From JBNJEA01 sp051745395 (GTDB taxonomy: Bacteria; Desulfobacterota; Desulfobacteria; Desulfobacterales; Desulfosalsimonadaceae): 23,750 nt of DNA. The position numbers and the translations under genes were made by a program. Position 1 is the first letter of the stretch. Each line of letters opens with the position of its first letter. The stretch is taken from assembly GCA_051745395.1 (NCBI GenBank), contig JBNJEA010000040.1, positions 1 through 23,750 on the forward strand, written 5' to 3'. Shown here in pieces: positions 1 through 7,905 of the stretch. Under the pieces are notes generated by a model. It was given only the letters and a program-made list of their open reading frames with translations, made no database searches and was not told the origin of the DNA.

Positions 1-566
1 GCAAACCGGTCTGCGGCCACATCGAGAAAAGGACCGCCCGAAGCGGTCAACAAAATTTTGGCCAAATCCGACCGGCGGTTTCCGGCAATACATTGAAAGA
101 TGGCGCTGTGTTCACTGTCGACCGGCAATATCTCCACATTGCAGCGGGCCGCTTCGGCCATGACCAGATCGCCGGCCATCACCAGGGTTTCCTTGTTGGC
201 CAGGGCGATGTCCTTGCCGGCGGAAATGGCGGCCATGGTGGGCAGCAACCCGGCCGCGCCCACCATGGCCGAAACCACCATTTCCACGCCGTCTAACGTG
301 GCGGCCCGTCGATAGCCGGCAGTGCCGTATGCAATTTCCGTACGGCACTGAGCGGGCAGTTCGGCTTTTAATGCCGCCGCACTTTCGGCATCGAATACCA
401 CGGCCAGTTCGGGATCAAAACGACGGACCTGTTCGGCGAGCACGCCGGTGCTGCACCGGGCGGTCAGGGCCTTTACGGCAAACCGGTCGGAAAATTTTTC
501 AACCACGTCCAGGGTGCTTTGCCCGATGGAACCGGTGGATCCGAGTATGGTGAGATGCTTTATCAC
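1..566 (-). CDS. dxr: 1-deoxy-D-xylulose 5-phosphate reductoisomerase, N-terminal part (cut by window edge)
   Basis: DXR (IspC) converts 1-deoxy-D-xylulose 5-phosphate to 2-C-methyl-D-erythritol 4-phosphate with NADPH and a divalent metal, the first committed step of the MEP isoprenoid pathway in the cytosol. The frame opens with GTG at 566 and stays open to the window edge, giving 188 residues of an enzyme usually near 390-400. Visible are the NADPH-binding GSTGSIG (residues 9-15), the metal/substrate motif VDSEH with D150, S151 and E152 (the same numbering as E. coli), and LLTASGGPF at about 172-180. It lies 15 bp downstream of cdsA on the same strand, so the two are probably co-transcribed at the end of the rpsB-to-dxr run. 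No good Shine-Dalgarno sequence is visible before the GTG. The C-terminal half lies outside the window. Confidence 0.95.
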   Translation of the reverse strand, partial: MIKHLTILGSTGSIGQSTLDVVEKFSDRFAVKALTARCSTGVLAEQVRRFDPELAVVFDAESAAALKAELPAQCRTEIAYGTAGYRRAATLDGVEMVVSAMVGAAGLLPTMAAISAGKDIALANKETLVMAGDLVMAEAARCNVEILPVDSEHSAIFQCIAGNRRSDLAKILLTASGGPFLDVAADRF

Positions 567-581
567 AGAAAACCAAATGGG

Positions 582-1391
582 TTAAAACAAGAAGACTTTG
601 AAAATATAGGCCACCGGCGCGGCAAAAAGCAGCGCATCGATTCGATCCAGAATGCCGCCGTGACCGGGTAGGATGGCGCCGGAATCCTTGATGTCGGCCG
701 CCCGTTTCAACTCCGATTCGAACAGATCCCCCAGTTGGGCCATGATGCCCACCAGCACAACAAACCCCAATATAAGCCGGATATCGGTTTCCGGCAACAA
801 CAGGTACGCAAACCCCGCGCCCACGGCCAGGTTGACGGCCAGGCCGCCCAATGCGCCTTCGATGGTTTTGCCGGGGCTGATGGCGGCAATCAATTTATGA
901 CGGCCGAAATAGGTGCCCACGTAATAGGCCCCGACATCGCCCAAAAACACGACAAACAGCAGGAAAAAGATCCAGGTCACGCCGTCCGGCTGCGCCCGGA
1001 GCAATACCAGGGTGGCCAAGGACAGCGGAATGTAGGCGACAAACTGGATTTCCCGGGCCACCACATTCAAGATATCCCCGCCGTTGTTTTTAAATTTCGG
1101 CATGGATAAAACAGCGGAGACCATGAGATTGATCCATACCAGCAGCAGCATAATGTCGATGCGCCCGAAAGTGGCCGAGACAACCAGCAGCACCCCCACC
1201 AACGCCCCCCACAGGGGAATGGCCGTATAAATAAGGCGATGCCGGCCGCCGAAAACAATGTAGAAATACTCCCACATGGCCACCAGGGCGATGACTCCGA
1301 TGAAACCGGCAAAGACCGGCAAAGACCCGAAATAAATCAGGGCCAGTACCGGTACGGCCATAATGCTGGTGATCCAACGCTTTAAATGCAT
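582..1391 (-). CDS. cdsA: phosphatidate cytidylyltransferase (CDP-diglyceride synthase)
   Basis: CdsA makes CDP-diacylglycerol from phosphatidate and CTP in the inner membrane, the branch point for all phospholipids. The 269-residue product is strongly hydrophobic with about seven or eight membrane segments, the usual size. The family signature is complete at about residues 226-252: SELKR, IKDSG, then LPGHGGILDRID with the catalytic/metal-binding aspartates. The ATG at 1391 is preceded by GAGGA at a good distance, which supports this start. It is separated from uppS upstream by 260 bp containing a repeat element, and is followed 15 bp later by dxr. The order uppS-cdsA-dxr is widely conserved in bacteria and supports the assignment. 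Confidence 0.95.
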   Translation of the reverse strand: MHLKRWITSIMAVPVLALIYFGSLPVFAGFIGVIALVAMWEYFYIVFGGRHRLIYTAIPLWGALVGVLLVVSATFGRIDIMLLLVWINLMVSAVLSMPKFKNNGGDILNVVAREIQFVAYIPLSLATLVLLRAQPDGVTWIFFLLFVVFLGDVGAYYVGTYFGRHKLIAAISPGKTIEGALGGLAVNLAVGAGFAYLLLPETDIRLILGFVVLVGIMAQLGDLFESELKRAADIKDSGAILPGHGGILDRIDALLFAAPVAYIFKVFLF

Positions 1392-1424
1392 TTCATCCTC
1401 GAAAACCCGGCAGTCTAAAATTCC

Positions 1425-1538
1425 GTCATTCCTGCGAACCTGTCCCGGACCCTTTCGGGAGGCAGGAATCTATAACCCTTCAATTATACTGGATTGCGGC
1501 TGAAGCCTTTAACTGAGACCCGCCTTCGCGGGAATGAC
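1425..1538. repeat. MITE/REP-like element with 14-bp terminal inverted repeats
   Basis: The ends read GTCATTCCTGCGAA (1425-1438) and TTCGCGGGAATGAC (1525-1538), inverted copies that match at 13 of 14 positions. Each end is itself foldable. ATTCCTGC at 1428-1435 pairs with GCAGGAAT at 1462-1469, enclosing a TCCCG/CGGGA stem. CCCGC at 1519-1523 pairs with GCGGG at 1528-1532 around a four-base loop. The core motif resembles the GTCATTCCCGCG-type extragenic palindromes dispersed in many proteobacterial genomes. It lies in the uppS-cdsA gap, contains no ORF of its own, and would be transcribed if uppS and cdsA share a message. The rest of the 260-bp gap (1539-1651) is AT-rich with no feature I can support. 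Confidence 0.7.
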
Positions 1539-1651
1539 TTCGAGAGACAATGCGGTTTATTAAAAAAATTAGTAAGTTAAACAAAAACTTTTGACTGTCA
1601 AGCTCGAAAAGAAAAAACGCCCGTTTGTATTACTTGAAATGGAGCATTGCG

Positions 1652-2401
1652 CTACTGCGCGTCGGTGACTTGTCCGAATCGGCGTTGGCGGCCCTGGAAA
1701 TCCTTCAGGATCCGGATAAATTCCTCCCGGGAAAGATCCGGCCACAGGGTGGGCGTCACGTAAATTTCCGCATAGGCGATTTGCCAGAGCAAAAAGTTGC
1801 TGACCCGCAATTCCCCGCTGGTGCGGATCAGAAGGTCAGGATCGGGCATGCCGGCCGTGTAGAGATGGGCGCGGAAACAATTTTCATCCACGGCCTCCGG
1901 GTCGAGTTCACCTTTTTCTGCCGCCCGGGCAATCGCGCGGGCGGCGGTAACGATTTCACTGCGGCCGCCGTAACTAAGAGCCAGGTTCAACCCCATGCCG
2001 TCATTGTTTGCCGTGGCCGACCGGGTCTCCTGAATCCGCGACTGCACATCTTCCGGCAGCCGTTCGATTTCCCCGACGGCATTCAACCGGATATTGTTGT
2101 CGATCATTTCCTGCTTTTCCGATGCCAGAAACCGCTTGAGCAGCGTCATCAAGGCGCTGATCTCCGCTTTGGGCCGCTGCCAGTTTTCCGTGGAAAACGC
2201 ATAAAGGGTCAGATGCCCGATGCCGAGCTCCCGGCAGGTGCGCACGATCATGCGGACCGTCTCCGATCCCTTCTCATGCCCCTGGATGCGGTTGAGCAGT
2301 CGCTTTTTGGCCCAGCGACCGTTGCCGTCCATTATCATCGCCACGTGGGCGGGCAGTCTTTGCGCATCCAGACCGGCTTTTTCGGCAGCCTCAGACTTCA
2401 A
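1652..2401 (-). CDS. uppS: isoprenyl transferase, undecaprenyl diphosphate synthase
   Basis: This cis-prenyltransferase condenses isopentenyl diphosphate units onto farnesyl diphosphate to form the C55 carrier lipid for peptidoglycan and O-antigen synthesis; it acts at the cytosolic membrane face. Family motifs are clear: MDGNGRWA with the catalytic Asp at residue 25, GHEKG, FSTENWQRP, and RTSGELRVSNFLLWQ near residue 190, ending with the conserved AYAE segment. Length is 249 residues, normal for the family. The start is TTG at 2401, chosen because a perfect AAGGAG lies five bases upstream; that site falls inside the end of frr, so the two genes overlap by 11 bp and are probably translationally coupled. 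Confidence 0.95.
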   Translation of the reverse strand: MKSEAAEKAGLDAQRLPAHVAMIMDGNGRWAKKRLLNRIQGHEKGSETVRMIVRTCRELGIGHLTLYAFSTENWQRPKAEISALMTLLKRFLASEKQEMIDNNIRLNAVGEIERLPEDVQSRIQETRSATANNDGMGLNLALSYGGRSEIVTAARAIARAAEKGELDPEAVDENCFRAHLYTAGMPDPDLLIRTSGELRVSNFLLWQIAYAEIYVTPTLWPDLSREEFIRILKDFQGRQRRFGQVTDAQ

Positions 2402-2948
2402 GGATCTCCTTTTCCTTGTCCTTGTAAAGCTCGTCGATTTCCTTTACATGCGCATCGGTAATCTTCTGGATTTCATCAAAGGCCTTGCTGACCTCATCTT
2501 CCGATGCATCGCCGTCCTTTTTGAGCATCTTCAAGGAATCATTGGCTTCCCGGCGGATATTGCGAACCGCCACCCGGTAGTCTTCACTGATCTTGTTGAC
2601 CTGCTTGACAATGTCTTTGCGGCGATCCTCGGTCAACGGCGGAATCGTGATCCGGATGATTTTGCCGTCGCTCGACGGTGTTAAGCCGAGGTTGGATTTC
2701 ATGATGGCTTTTTCAATCGCCTTGATCGCCGATGGGTCCCAGGGCTGAATCGTAATCAACCGGCTTTCGGGCACGGACAGAGAGGCAATCTGGTTCAGCG
2801 GCGTCGGCGTGCCGTAATAATCCACCCGGACGTCATCGAAAATATTCAAGGACGCACGCCCGGTCCGGATCTTTTGCAAGTCCTTTTTCAGGGAACTCAC
2901 CGACTTGTCCATCTTTTCTCTGGCTTCCTTGATAATCGAGTCAATCAT
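2391..2948 (-). CDS. frr: ribosome recycling factor
   Basis: RRF works with EF-G to split the post-termination ribosome and release mRNA and tRNA. The 185-residue product matches the family length. It shows the conserved KIRTGRAS (residues 26-33), the VDYYGTPTPLNQIA strand-loop region, ITIQPWD, and the C-terminal helical segment with VRNIRREAND. The product is highly charged and lacks membrane segments. The ATG at 2948 follows an AAGGTGGTG Shine-Dalgarno-like stretch. It sits 95 bp after pyrH and overlaps uppS by 11 bp, the conserved pyrH-frr-uppS order. Confidence 0.97.
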   Translation of the reverse strand: MIDSIIKEAREKMDKSVSSLKKDLQKIRTGRASLNIFDDVRVDYYGTPTPLNQIASLSVPESRLITIQPWDPSAIKAIEKAIMKSNLGLTPSSDGKIIRITIPPLTEDRRKDIVKQVNKISEDYRVAVRNIRREANDSLKMLKKDGDASEDEVSKAFDEIQKITDAHVKEIDELYKDKEKEILEV

Positions 2949-3043
2949 GGCCGTTTCACCACCTTTTGCTTGGGTTTCTTGTTAATGGCGTTTCATTCAT
3001 TGCCATTTTGCATCGACATTTTATGTGACGGCGGAGATAAATT

Positions 3044-3781
3044 TTACTCGGCGCAATCCTGGCGGGGTTCATAAATTCGGGTGCCCACCTGTTCACCGCA
3101 GATGACCCGCCCGATGTTGCCGGGGACCTTGAGGTTAAAGACCACCAGCATCAAATAATTGTCCATGGCAAGCGAGACGGCCGTGGAATCCATTACGTGC
3201 AGCCGCCTTTCAAGCACCGACATGTAATCGATGGTATCAATAAAACGGGCGGCCGTGTTTTTCACCGGGTCCATGTCATAGACCCCGTCGACCTTGGTGG
3301 CCTTCAAAAACACCTCGGCATTGATCTCCGCCGCCCGCAGCACGGCCGCCGTGTCTGTCGTGAAGTACGGATTTCCCGTACCGGCACCGAAAATGACGAC
3401 CCGGCCCTTTTCCAGGTGCCGGATCGCCCTTCTCCGAATATAGGGTTCGGCCATCTGATGAATGGAAATCGCCGACTGCACCCGGGTGGGGACATCGATT
3501 TTTTCCAGGGCGCCCTGCAAGGCCAGGCTGTTCATCACCGTGGCCAGCATGCCGATATAATCGGCCGAAGCCCGGTCCATGCCCTTTGAACTGGCCGCCA
3601 TTCCACGGAAGATATTGCCGCCGCCGACCACCAGGGCGATCTCGACACCCATTTCCACGATCTTTTTCACTTCTTCGGCCATGTAATTGAGCATTTCCGG
3701 GCTAATGCCATACATTTCATCGCCCATCAACGCCTCGCCGCTTAATTTCAACAGCACCCGTTTAAATTTTGGCTTCTCCAA
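3044..3781 (-). CDS. pyrH: uridylate kinase (UMP kinase)
   Basis: PyrH phosphorylates UMP to UDP using ATP, an essential step in pyrimidine nucleotide supply, as a cytosolic hexamer. The amino acid kinase fold is recognisable from the N-terminal RVLLKLSGEAL, the glycine loop GGGNIFRG (53-60), FGAGTGNPYFTTDTAA, and KVDGVYDMDP. Length is 245 residues, as usual. The start appears to be TTG at 3781: an in-frame TAG lies three codons upstream, the only other upstream candidate is ATT, and an AAGGGA lies about ten bases before. The next in-frame ATG would remove the KLSGEAL motif. It follows tsf by 44 bp in the conserved rpsB-tsf-pyrH-frr cluster. Confidence 0.96.
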   Translation of the reverse strand: MEKPKFKRVLLKLSGEALMGDEMYGISPEMLNYMAEEVKKIVEMGVEIALVVGGGNIFRGMAASSKGMDRASADYIGMLATVMNSLALQGALEKIDVPTRVQSAISIHQMAEPYIRRRAIRHLEKGRVVIFGAGTGNPYFTTDTAAVLRAAEINAEVFLKATKVDGVYDMDPVKNTAARFIDTIDYMSVLERRLHVMDSTAVSLAMDNYLMLVVFNLKVPGNIGRVICGEQVGTRIYEPRQDCAE

Positions 3782-3825
3782 AATCGGCTATCCCTTCATC
3801 CGTTATGGCCGATAAAGATTTTTGT

Positions 3826-4425
3826 TTACTCGTCGCCGATCTGAAACCGGGCAAACCGCCTGATGGTGATTTTCTCGCCTGTCTTGGCGATCATGTCATT
3901 GATTACGTCGGAAACCGTCAAATCGGTATCCCGGACATACATCTGGTTCATCAGGCAAGATTCCTTGTAAAACTTGTTCATTTTGCCTTCAATGATTTTC
4001 TCCAGCACATTTTCCGGTTTTCCCATTTCAATGGCCTGCTGCCGGTACAGCTCTTTTTCCTTGGCAACGGCGTCTTCGGGAATGTCTTCGGGCACCACGC
4101 CGAGGGGACTTGAGGCCGCGATATGCATGGCGATATTTTTGGCAAACTCCTTGAACTCATCGGTCTTGGCGACAAAATCGGTCTCGCAGTTGACCTCGAC
4201 GAGCACGCCGATTTTTCCGCCCATGTGAATGTAGGATTGGACCACGCCGTCCGCGGCGACCTTGCCCGCCCGTTTTTTTGCCGTGGCCAGCCCTTTTTTC
4301 CGAAGGTAATCGGCCGCCTTATCCATATCCCCGTCGCACTCGGCCAGCGCTTCCTTGCAGTCCATAATGCCGGCGCCGGAACGATCACGGAGTTGTTTTA
4401 CCAGTTCTGCACTAATCGTTGCCAT
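3826..4425 (-). CDS. tsf: elongation factor Ts
   Basis: EF-Ts is the guanine nucleotide exchange factor that regenerates EF-Tu-GTP. The 199-residue product is of the short type (E. coli EF-Ts is near 283). Its N-terminal UBA-like module reads LRDRSGAGIMDCKEAL and DMDKAADYLRKKG, and the core EF-Tu-contacting motif NCETDFVAK is present around residue 80. The end of the product (SDVINDMIAKTGEKITIRRFARF) matches the short-form C-terminus. The ATG at 4425 lies two bases after the rpsB stop codon, and its Shine-Dalgarno (AGGAGAG) is formed by the last codons of rpsB, so translation of the two is likely coupled. Confidence 0.97.
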   Translation of the reverse strand: MATISAELVKQLRDRSGAGIMDCKEALAECDGDMDKAADYLRKKGLATAKKRAGKVAADGVVQSYIHMGGKIGVLVEVNCETDFVAKTDEFKEFAKNIAMHIAASSPLGVVPEDIPEDAVAKEKELYRQQAIEMGKPENVLEKIIEGKMNKFYKESCLMNQMYVRDTDLTVSDVINDMIAKTGEKITIRRFARFQIGDE

Positions 4426-4427
4426 TG

Positions 4428-5312
4428 TTACTCTCCTGTGTTTTCAACTTCTTCTTGATGGGACTCTGCTGCTGCGTCAGATGCGGGTTCCTCGTCCGAT
4501 GCGGTTTTGCGGATGACTTCAACGACCGGCCCCTGATCGCCTTCGGAAACGACTTCCCGTTTCACCGGCCCTTCGCCTTTTGCCATTTCTTCGCCTTGCT
4601 TGTCAGCCGCAGCCTGCTGTTTTTCCGAGCGGCGCTGGGCACCTTCGATGCAGGCCTCGGCCATGCGGGATGTCATCAGACGGATGGAGCGGATGGCATC
4701 GTCGTTGCCCGGAATCACATAGTCAATCAGGTCCGGATCGCAGTTGGTGTCCACGAGGGCCACGACCGGTATGCCCAGCCGAATGCCTTCCCGCACCGCG
4801 ATGGCCTCCTTTTTGGGGTCCACGACGAACATGGCCCCGGGCAGGCCGTTCATGGAACGGATGCCACCGAGGTTGTTATCGAGCTTTTCGCGCTCTTTGA
4901 GCATGTAAACCCGTTCCTTTTTGGGATACATGTTAATGGTGCCGTCGTTTTCAATGGTGTTTAAATGATTGAGCCGCTGGATGCTTTTTTTCACGGTTTC
5001 AAAATTGGTCAGCATCCCGCCGATCCAGCGATTGTGCACGTAAAACATTTCGCACCGGTTGGCTTCCTCGTAAATCGATTCCCGGGCCTGCTTTTTGGTG
5101 CCGACAAAAAGGATCGACTGGCCGTTGGCCACTGTGCCGGAAATAAAATCGTAGGCCGTTTTAAACATCCGTACGGTCTGCTGGAGATCAATGATGTAGA
5201 TCCCGTTTCTTGCGCCAAAGATGTATTTTTTCATCTTCGGATTCCACCGGCGGGTTTGATGCCCGAAATGCACGCCGGCTTCTAGCATCTCCTTCATTGT
5301 AACGTAAGCCAT
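4428..5312 (-). CDS. rpsB: 30S ribosomal protein S2 with an acidic C-terminal extension
   Basis: S2 is a late-assembling small-subunit protein needed for S1 binding and initiation. Residues 1 to about 228 match the family: MLEAGVHFGHQTRRWNPKM at the N-terminus, FVGTKKQA, NRWIGGMLTNF, and VALVDTNCDPDLIDYVIPGNDDA. The remaining 65 or so residues are a low-complexity Glu/Ala/Asp/Lys tail not found in E. coli S2 (241 residues), making the total 294. ATG at 5312 is preceded by AAGGAG at an optimal distance. Transcription probably starts from the promoter at 5431-5459, leaving a leader of roughly 110 nt. E. coli S2 represses its own operon through its leader; whether that holds here cannot be told from the sequence. 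Confidence 0.97.
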   Translation of the reverse strand: MAYVTMKEMLEAGVHFGHQTRRWNPKMKKYIFGARNGIYIIDLQQTVRMFKTAYDFISGTVANGQSILFVGTKKQARESIYEEANRCEMFYVHNRWIGGMLTNFETVKKSIQRLNHLNTIENDGTINMYPKKERVYMLKEREKLDNNLGGIRSMNGLPGAMFVVDPKKEAIAVREGIRLGIPVVALVDTNCDPDLIDYVIPGNDDAIRSIRLMTSRMAEACIEGAQRRSEKQQAAADKQGEEMAKGEGPVKREVVSEGDQGPVVEVIRKTASDEEPASDAAAESHQEEVENTGE

Positions 5313-5430
5313 TGTTTAAACTCCTTTTCCTGGGTTTTTCCTCCGCCTTTTTCCTCCCGGTTCACCGACCTTTTTCAAGCACCCGGCCACCGGTCCAAAG
5401 GCGTGCGACGTTGATTTCATAAATTTAATA

Positions 5431-5459
5431 ATTATAGCAGAATTGAAAAGCGATCTCAA
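5431..5459 (-). promoter_or_regulatory. sigma70-type promoter for the rpsB operon
   Basis: On the minus strand TTGAGA (5454-5459) is separated by exactly 17 bases from a consensus TATAAT (5431-5436). Transcription would start near 5424, about 110 nt upstream of rpsB. It lies between the prmC stop codon (5475) and rpsB. A very strong promoter is expected for a ribosomal protein operon. Confidence 0.85.
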
Positions 5460-5474
5460 TATTTTTTAGGGGGC

Positions 5475-6437
5475 TTATTTGGTTGTCGATGATTTTTCCA
5501 GAACCGCCACCCGGTTGTGGCCACTGTAATCCTGAATAAATTCGATATGTTCATAGGCAGCGGTTTTTTGGGCCAGCTCCCGGAGGGCTTCTTTCTGGTC
5601 CCATCCGATTTCGAGCATCAACAGGCCGCCGGTGACCAGATGCCCGGGGGCTGCGACCACCAGGGCGGCGATGTCGCGCAGACCGCTTTCATCGCCGTCT
5701 AAGGCGGTCAATGGTTCGTATCGGCGGATTTCAGGGGCCAGGTGTGCGATATCGCCCGAGGCCACATAGGGGGGATTGGCCACAATTACATCAAATGCCG
5801 GTACAGATGCTACGGGTGCCAGCCAGTTTCCCACGAAAAAGCGGATCCGGTCGGCCACAGCGTTTTGCACCGCGTTGGCGGCCGCCACCCCGACGGCGGC
5901 GGCGGACCGATCGGAAGCAAAATACTGTACCGGCCCTGCGGAAAAATGGGAAGACGGCGCCCCGGACTGCGATGCCGGCTGTGATGACGACAATGCGGCA
6001 TCCGAGGCCGCCATGGCCACCACGATGGCCCCGGAGCCGGTGCCGAGGTCGATGACCCGGGGGGGATGGTCCGTAATCTTTGCCAGTCTGTCCAGGGCGG
6101 CTTCGACCAGGATTTCGGTTTCCGGCCGCGGGATCAACACATCGCCGGTGACGTCGAGGGTGACGTTCCAAAACCCCTTCCGGCCCAGGATGTAGGCAAC
6201 GGGTTCTCTTTCGATGCGGCGCCGGATCAGCGCCTTATACCGCTGCCGTTCGTCTTGGGTAAGGGGCTGATCAAACCGCACATACAGATCGATCCGGTCG
6301 AGGCCGAGGGCTTCGGCCAGCAGGATTTCCGCCGTTAGCCGGGGACTGTCGATATGGTGGGCGGCAAAATAATCGGAGGTCCACTTCAGGATCTCAAGAA
6401 GGGTCCGAGGTGCTTTCGGCGAGTTCTGATTCGGCAT
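5475..6437 (-). CDS. prmC: peptide chain release factor N5-glutamine methyltransferase
   Basis: PrmC methylates the glutamine of the GGQ motif in release factors, using S-adenosylmethionine. The SAM-binding motif is VIDLGTGSG (residues 128-136), and the substrate-binding NPPY is at 221-224. The N-terminal helical domain, the IPRPETE segment and the AVLEK end are all present. The start is set at ATG 6437, overlapping prfA by 44 bp; a TTG two codons upstream (6443) is also possible. At 320 residues it is longer than the usual 275-290. The excess is mostly a Ser/Ala/Gln-rich insert at about residues 147-168, between the SAM motif helix and the second strand. Its direct overlap with its substrate gene prfA is a common arrangement. 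Confidence 0.94.
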   Translation of the reverse strand: MPNQNSPKAPRTLLEILKWTSDYFAAHHIDSPRLTAEILLAEALGLDRIDLYVRFDQPLTQDERQRYKALIRRRIEREPVAYILGRKGFWNVTLDVTGDVLIPRPETEILVEAALDRLAKITDHPPRVIDLGTGSGAIVVAMAASDAALSSSQPASQSGAPSSHFSAGPVQYFASDRSAAAVGVAAANAVQNAVADRIRFFVGNWLAPVASVPAFDVIVANPPYVASGDIAHLAPEIRRYEPLTALDGDESGLRDIAALVVAAPGHLVTGGLLMLEIGWDQKEALRELAQKTAAYEHIEFIQDYSGHNRVAVLEKSSTTK

Positions 6438-7497
6438 GCTCAAGCGCCTGGGTCTGGAAATGGGTGGCCAACTCGTCGATGATTCCCCCCAGATCGCCCT
6501 GCAGTACCTGTTCGAGCTTGTAGAGGGTCAGGCCGATCCGGTGGTCGGTGATCCGTCCCTGGGGGAAATTGTACGTCCGGATCCGCTCGCTTCGATCCCC
6601 GCTGCCGACCTGGTTTTTTCGATCCTGGGAGATTTTTTCGTTCTGCTCCCGGAGCTGGATGTCATAGAGGCGGGCCTGCAGGACGGTCATGGCCTTGGCC
6701 CTGTTTTTGTGCTGCGATTTTTCGTCCTGGCAGGTCACGACCAGGCCGGTGGGTTCATGGGTCAGGCGCACCGCCGAATCGGTCGTATTGACGGACTGGC
6801 CGCCAGGCCCGGAAGAACGGAATACATCCATCTTGACATCGTTGGGATCAATGTCGACTTCCACTTCCTCGGCTTCCGGCAACACCGCCACGGTGACTGC
6901 CGACGTATGAATCCGACCCTGGGTTTCGGTGGCCGGTACCCGCTGGACACGGTGGGTGCCGCTTTCATACTTGAGATGACTGTAGGCCCCCTCGCCCTTG
7001 ACCATGGCGATGACTTCCTTAAAGCCCCCCGAATCGGTCCAGTTCGCCGAAAGGATCTCCACCTTCCAGCCCTTGTTTTCGGCATAGCGGTTATACATCC
7101 GGAACAAGTCCCCGGCGAACAGGCCGGCCTCCTCGCCGCCGGTGCCGGCGCGGATCTCTAAAATAACATTTTTTCCGTCATTGGGGTCCTTGGGAACAAG
7201 CAGCATCTTGAGCTCCTGCTCCAACTGCGCTTTCTGCTCGGAAAGGGCATCGACTTCCTTTCGCGCCAGCTCCTTCATCTCGGGATCGCTGTCGGAAAGC
7301 AAGTCTTTGCTGTCTTCCAGCTCGCCCAGGGTCTGGCGGTAGGTCCGGTACACGGATACAATTTTGCCCAGCTCCGCATGCTCCCGAACATACTTCGGGT
7401 ACAGCTCGCGATTTTGCACCACGGCCGGATCACTGAGCAACTGCTCGAGCTCCTGGTACCGCTCTTCAAGCCCTTGGAGTTTTTCCAGCATAGACAT
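6394..7497 (-). CDS. prfA: peptide chain release factor 1 (RF1)
   Basis: RF1 reads UAA and UAG stop codons and triggers peptide release. The stop-codon reading tripeptide PAT is at residues 188-190 and the catalytic GGQ at 232-234, almost exactly as in E. coli RF1; the PAT tripeptide distinguishes RF1 from RF2 (SPF). Length is 367 residues with start at ATG 7497 (MSMLEKLQGLEERYQ). An open frame continues to a TTG at 7533, but that would add a 12-residue head not typical of the family. A second ATG at 7491 is also possible. The 3' end overlaps prmC, whose product modifies this GGQ. Confidence 0.96.
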   Translation of the reverse strand: MSMLEKLQGLEERYQELEQLLSDPAVVQNRELYPKYVREHAELGKIVSVYRTYRQTLGELEDSKDLLSDSDPEMKELARKEVDALSEQKAQLEQELKMLLVPKDPNDGKNVILEIRAGTGGEEAGLFAGDLFRMYNRYAENKGWKVEILSANWTDSGGFKEVIAMVKGEGAYSHLKYESGTHRVQRVPATETQGRIHTSAVTVAVLPEAEEVEVDIDPNDVKMDVFRSSGPGGQSVNTTDSAVRLTHEPTGLVVTCQDEKSQHKNRAKAMTVLQARLYDIQLREQNEKISQDRKNQVGSGDRSERIRTYNFPQGRITDHRIGLTLYKLEQVLQGDLGGIIDELATHFQTQALEHAESELAESTSDPS

Positions 7498-7561
7498 CGG
7501 TTCTGCACCCACAATACGAAAAGCCCGCGGCAAAGATCACGGATTGCCTCCGGGCCCTACC

Positions 7562-7617
7562 AAAAACGGACCGGCAATACCATCGCGGCATTAAAGGGCC
7601 GCCATGACATTGCCGGT
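7562..7617 (-). terminator. probable intrinsic terminator after rpmE
   Basis: On the minus strand, 27 bases after the rpmE stop, ACCGGCAAT pairs with ATTGCCGGT (outer arms 7609-7617 and 7570-7578), with an inner GCGGC/GCCGC stem. Three bases later comes a run of five T (minus-strand view of 7562-7566). The U-tract is short, so termination may be partial. It would separate rho-rpmE from prfA-prmC. Confidence 0.55.
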
Positions 7618-7643
7618 ATCCTGAGTAATAGAATTAATGAACT

Positions 7644-7874
7644 TTATTGCTTCTTCTTTTTTCCGGCCTGCTCCTGGTAATTGCCGAATTTCCGGCGGAA
7701 ACGCTCGATCCGGCCGGCGGAGTCGACGAGTTTCTGCTTGCCCGTGTAAAACGGATGGCACTTGGAGCAGATTTCAACGCGGATGTTGTCGCGCGTTGAA
7801 CCGACGGTGACTTCATTGCCGCATGCACAGCGGATGGTAGTGTCTTCGTATTTGGGATGAATGTCGCTTTTCAT
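7644..7874 (-). CDS. rpmE: 50S ribosomal protein L31, zinc-binding type
   Basis: L31 is a small large-subunit protein that bridges the subunits. The product is 76 residues and begins MKSDIHPKY, the classic L31 opening. Four cysteines at 16, 18, 36 and 39 (CAC and CSKC) mark the zinc-containing C+ form, which many bacteria replace by a zinc-free paralogue during zinc starvation. The end is very basic (GKKKKQ). ATG 7874 is preferred over the TTG two codons upstream because GAGG lies at a suitable distance. It follows rho by 31 bp, the common rho-rpmE pairing. Confidence 0.97.
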   Translation of the reverse strand: MKSDIHPKYEDTTIRCACGNEVTVGSTRDNIRVEICSKCHPFYTGKQKLVDSAGRIERFRRKFGNYQEQAGKKKKQ

Positions 7875-7905
7875 TGTCAAACCTCGCTTGTATTTGCCGT
7901 ATACG

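Noticed and set aside
1573..1601. TTGACA on the minus strand as a cdsA promoter
   Set aside because: The -35 is perfect, but the hexamer 17 bases away (AACTTA) is a very poor -10, and the better TACTAA is 21 bases away.
1625..2461. Long open frame of 278 codons on the plus strand opposite uppS
   Set aside because: It is the antisense shadow of a clear uppS. Its translation has no recognisable motif or domain, and it spans a gene boundary.
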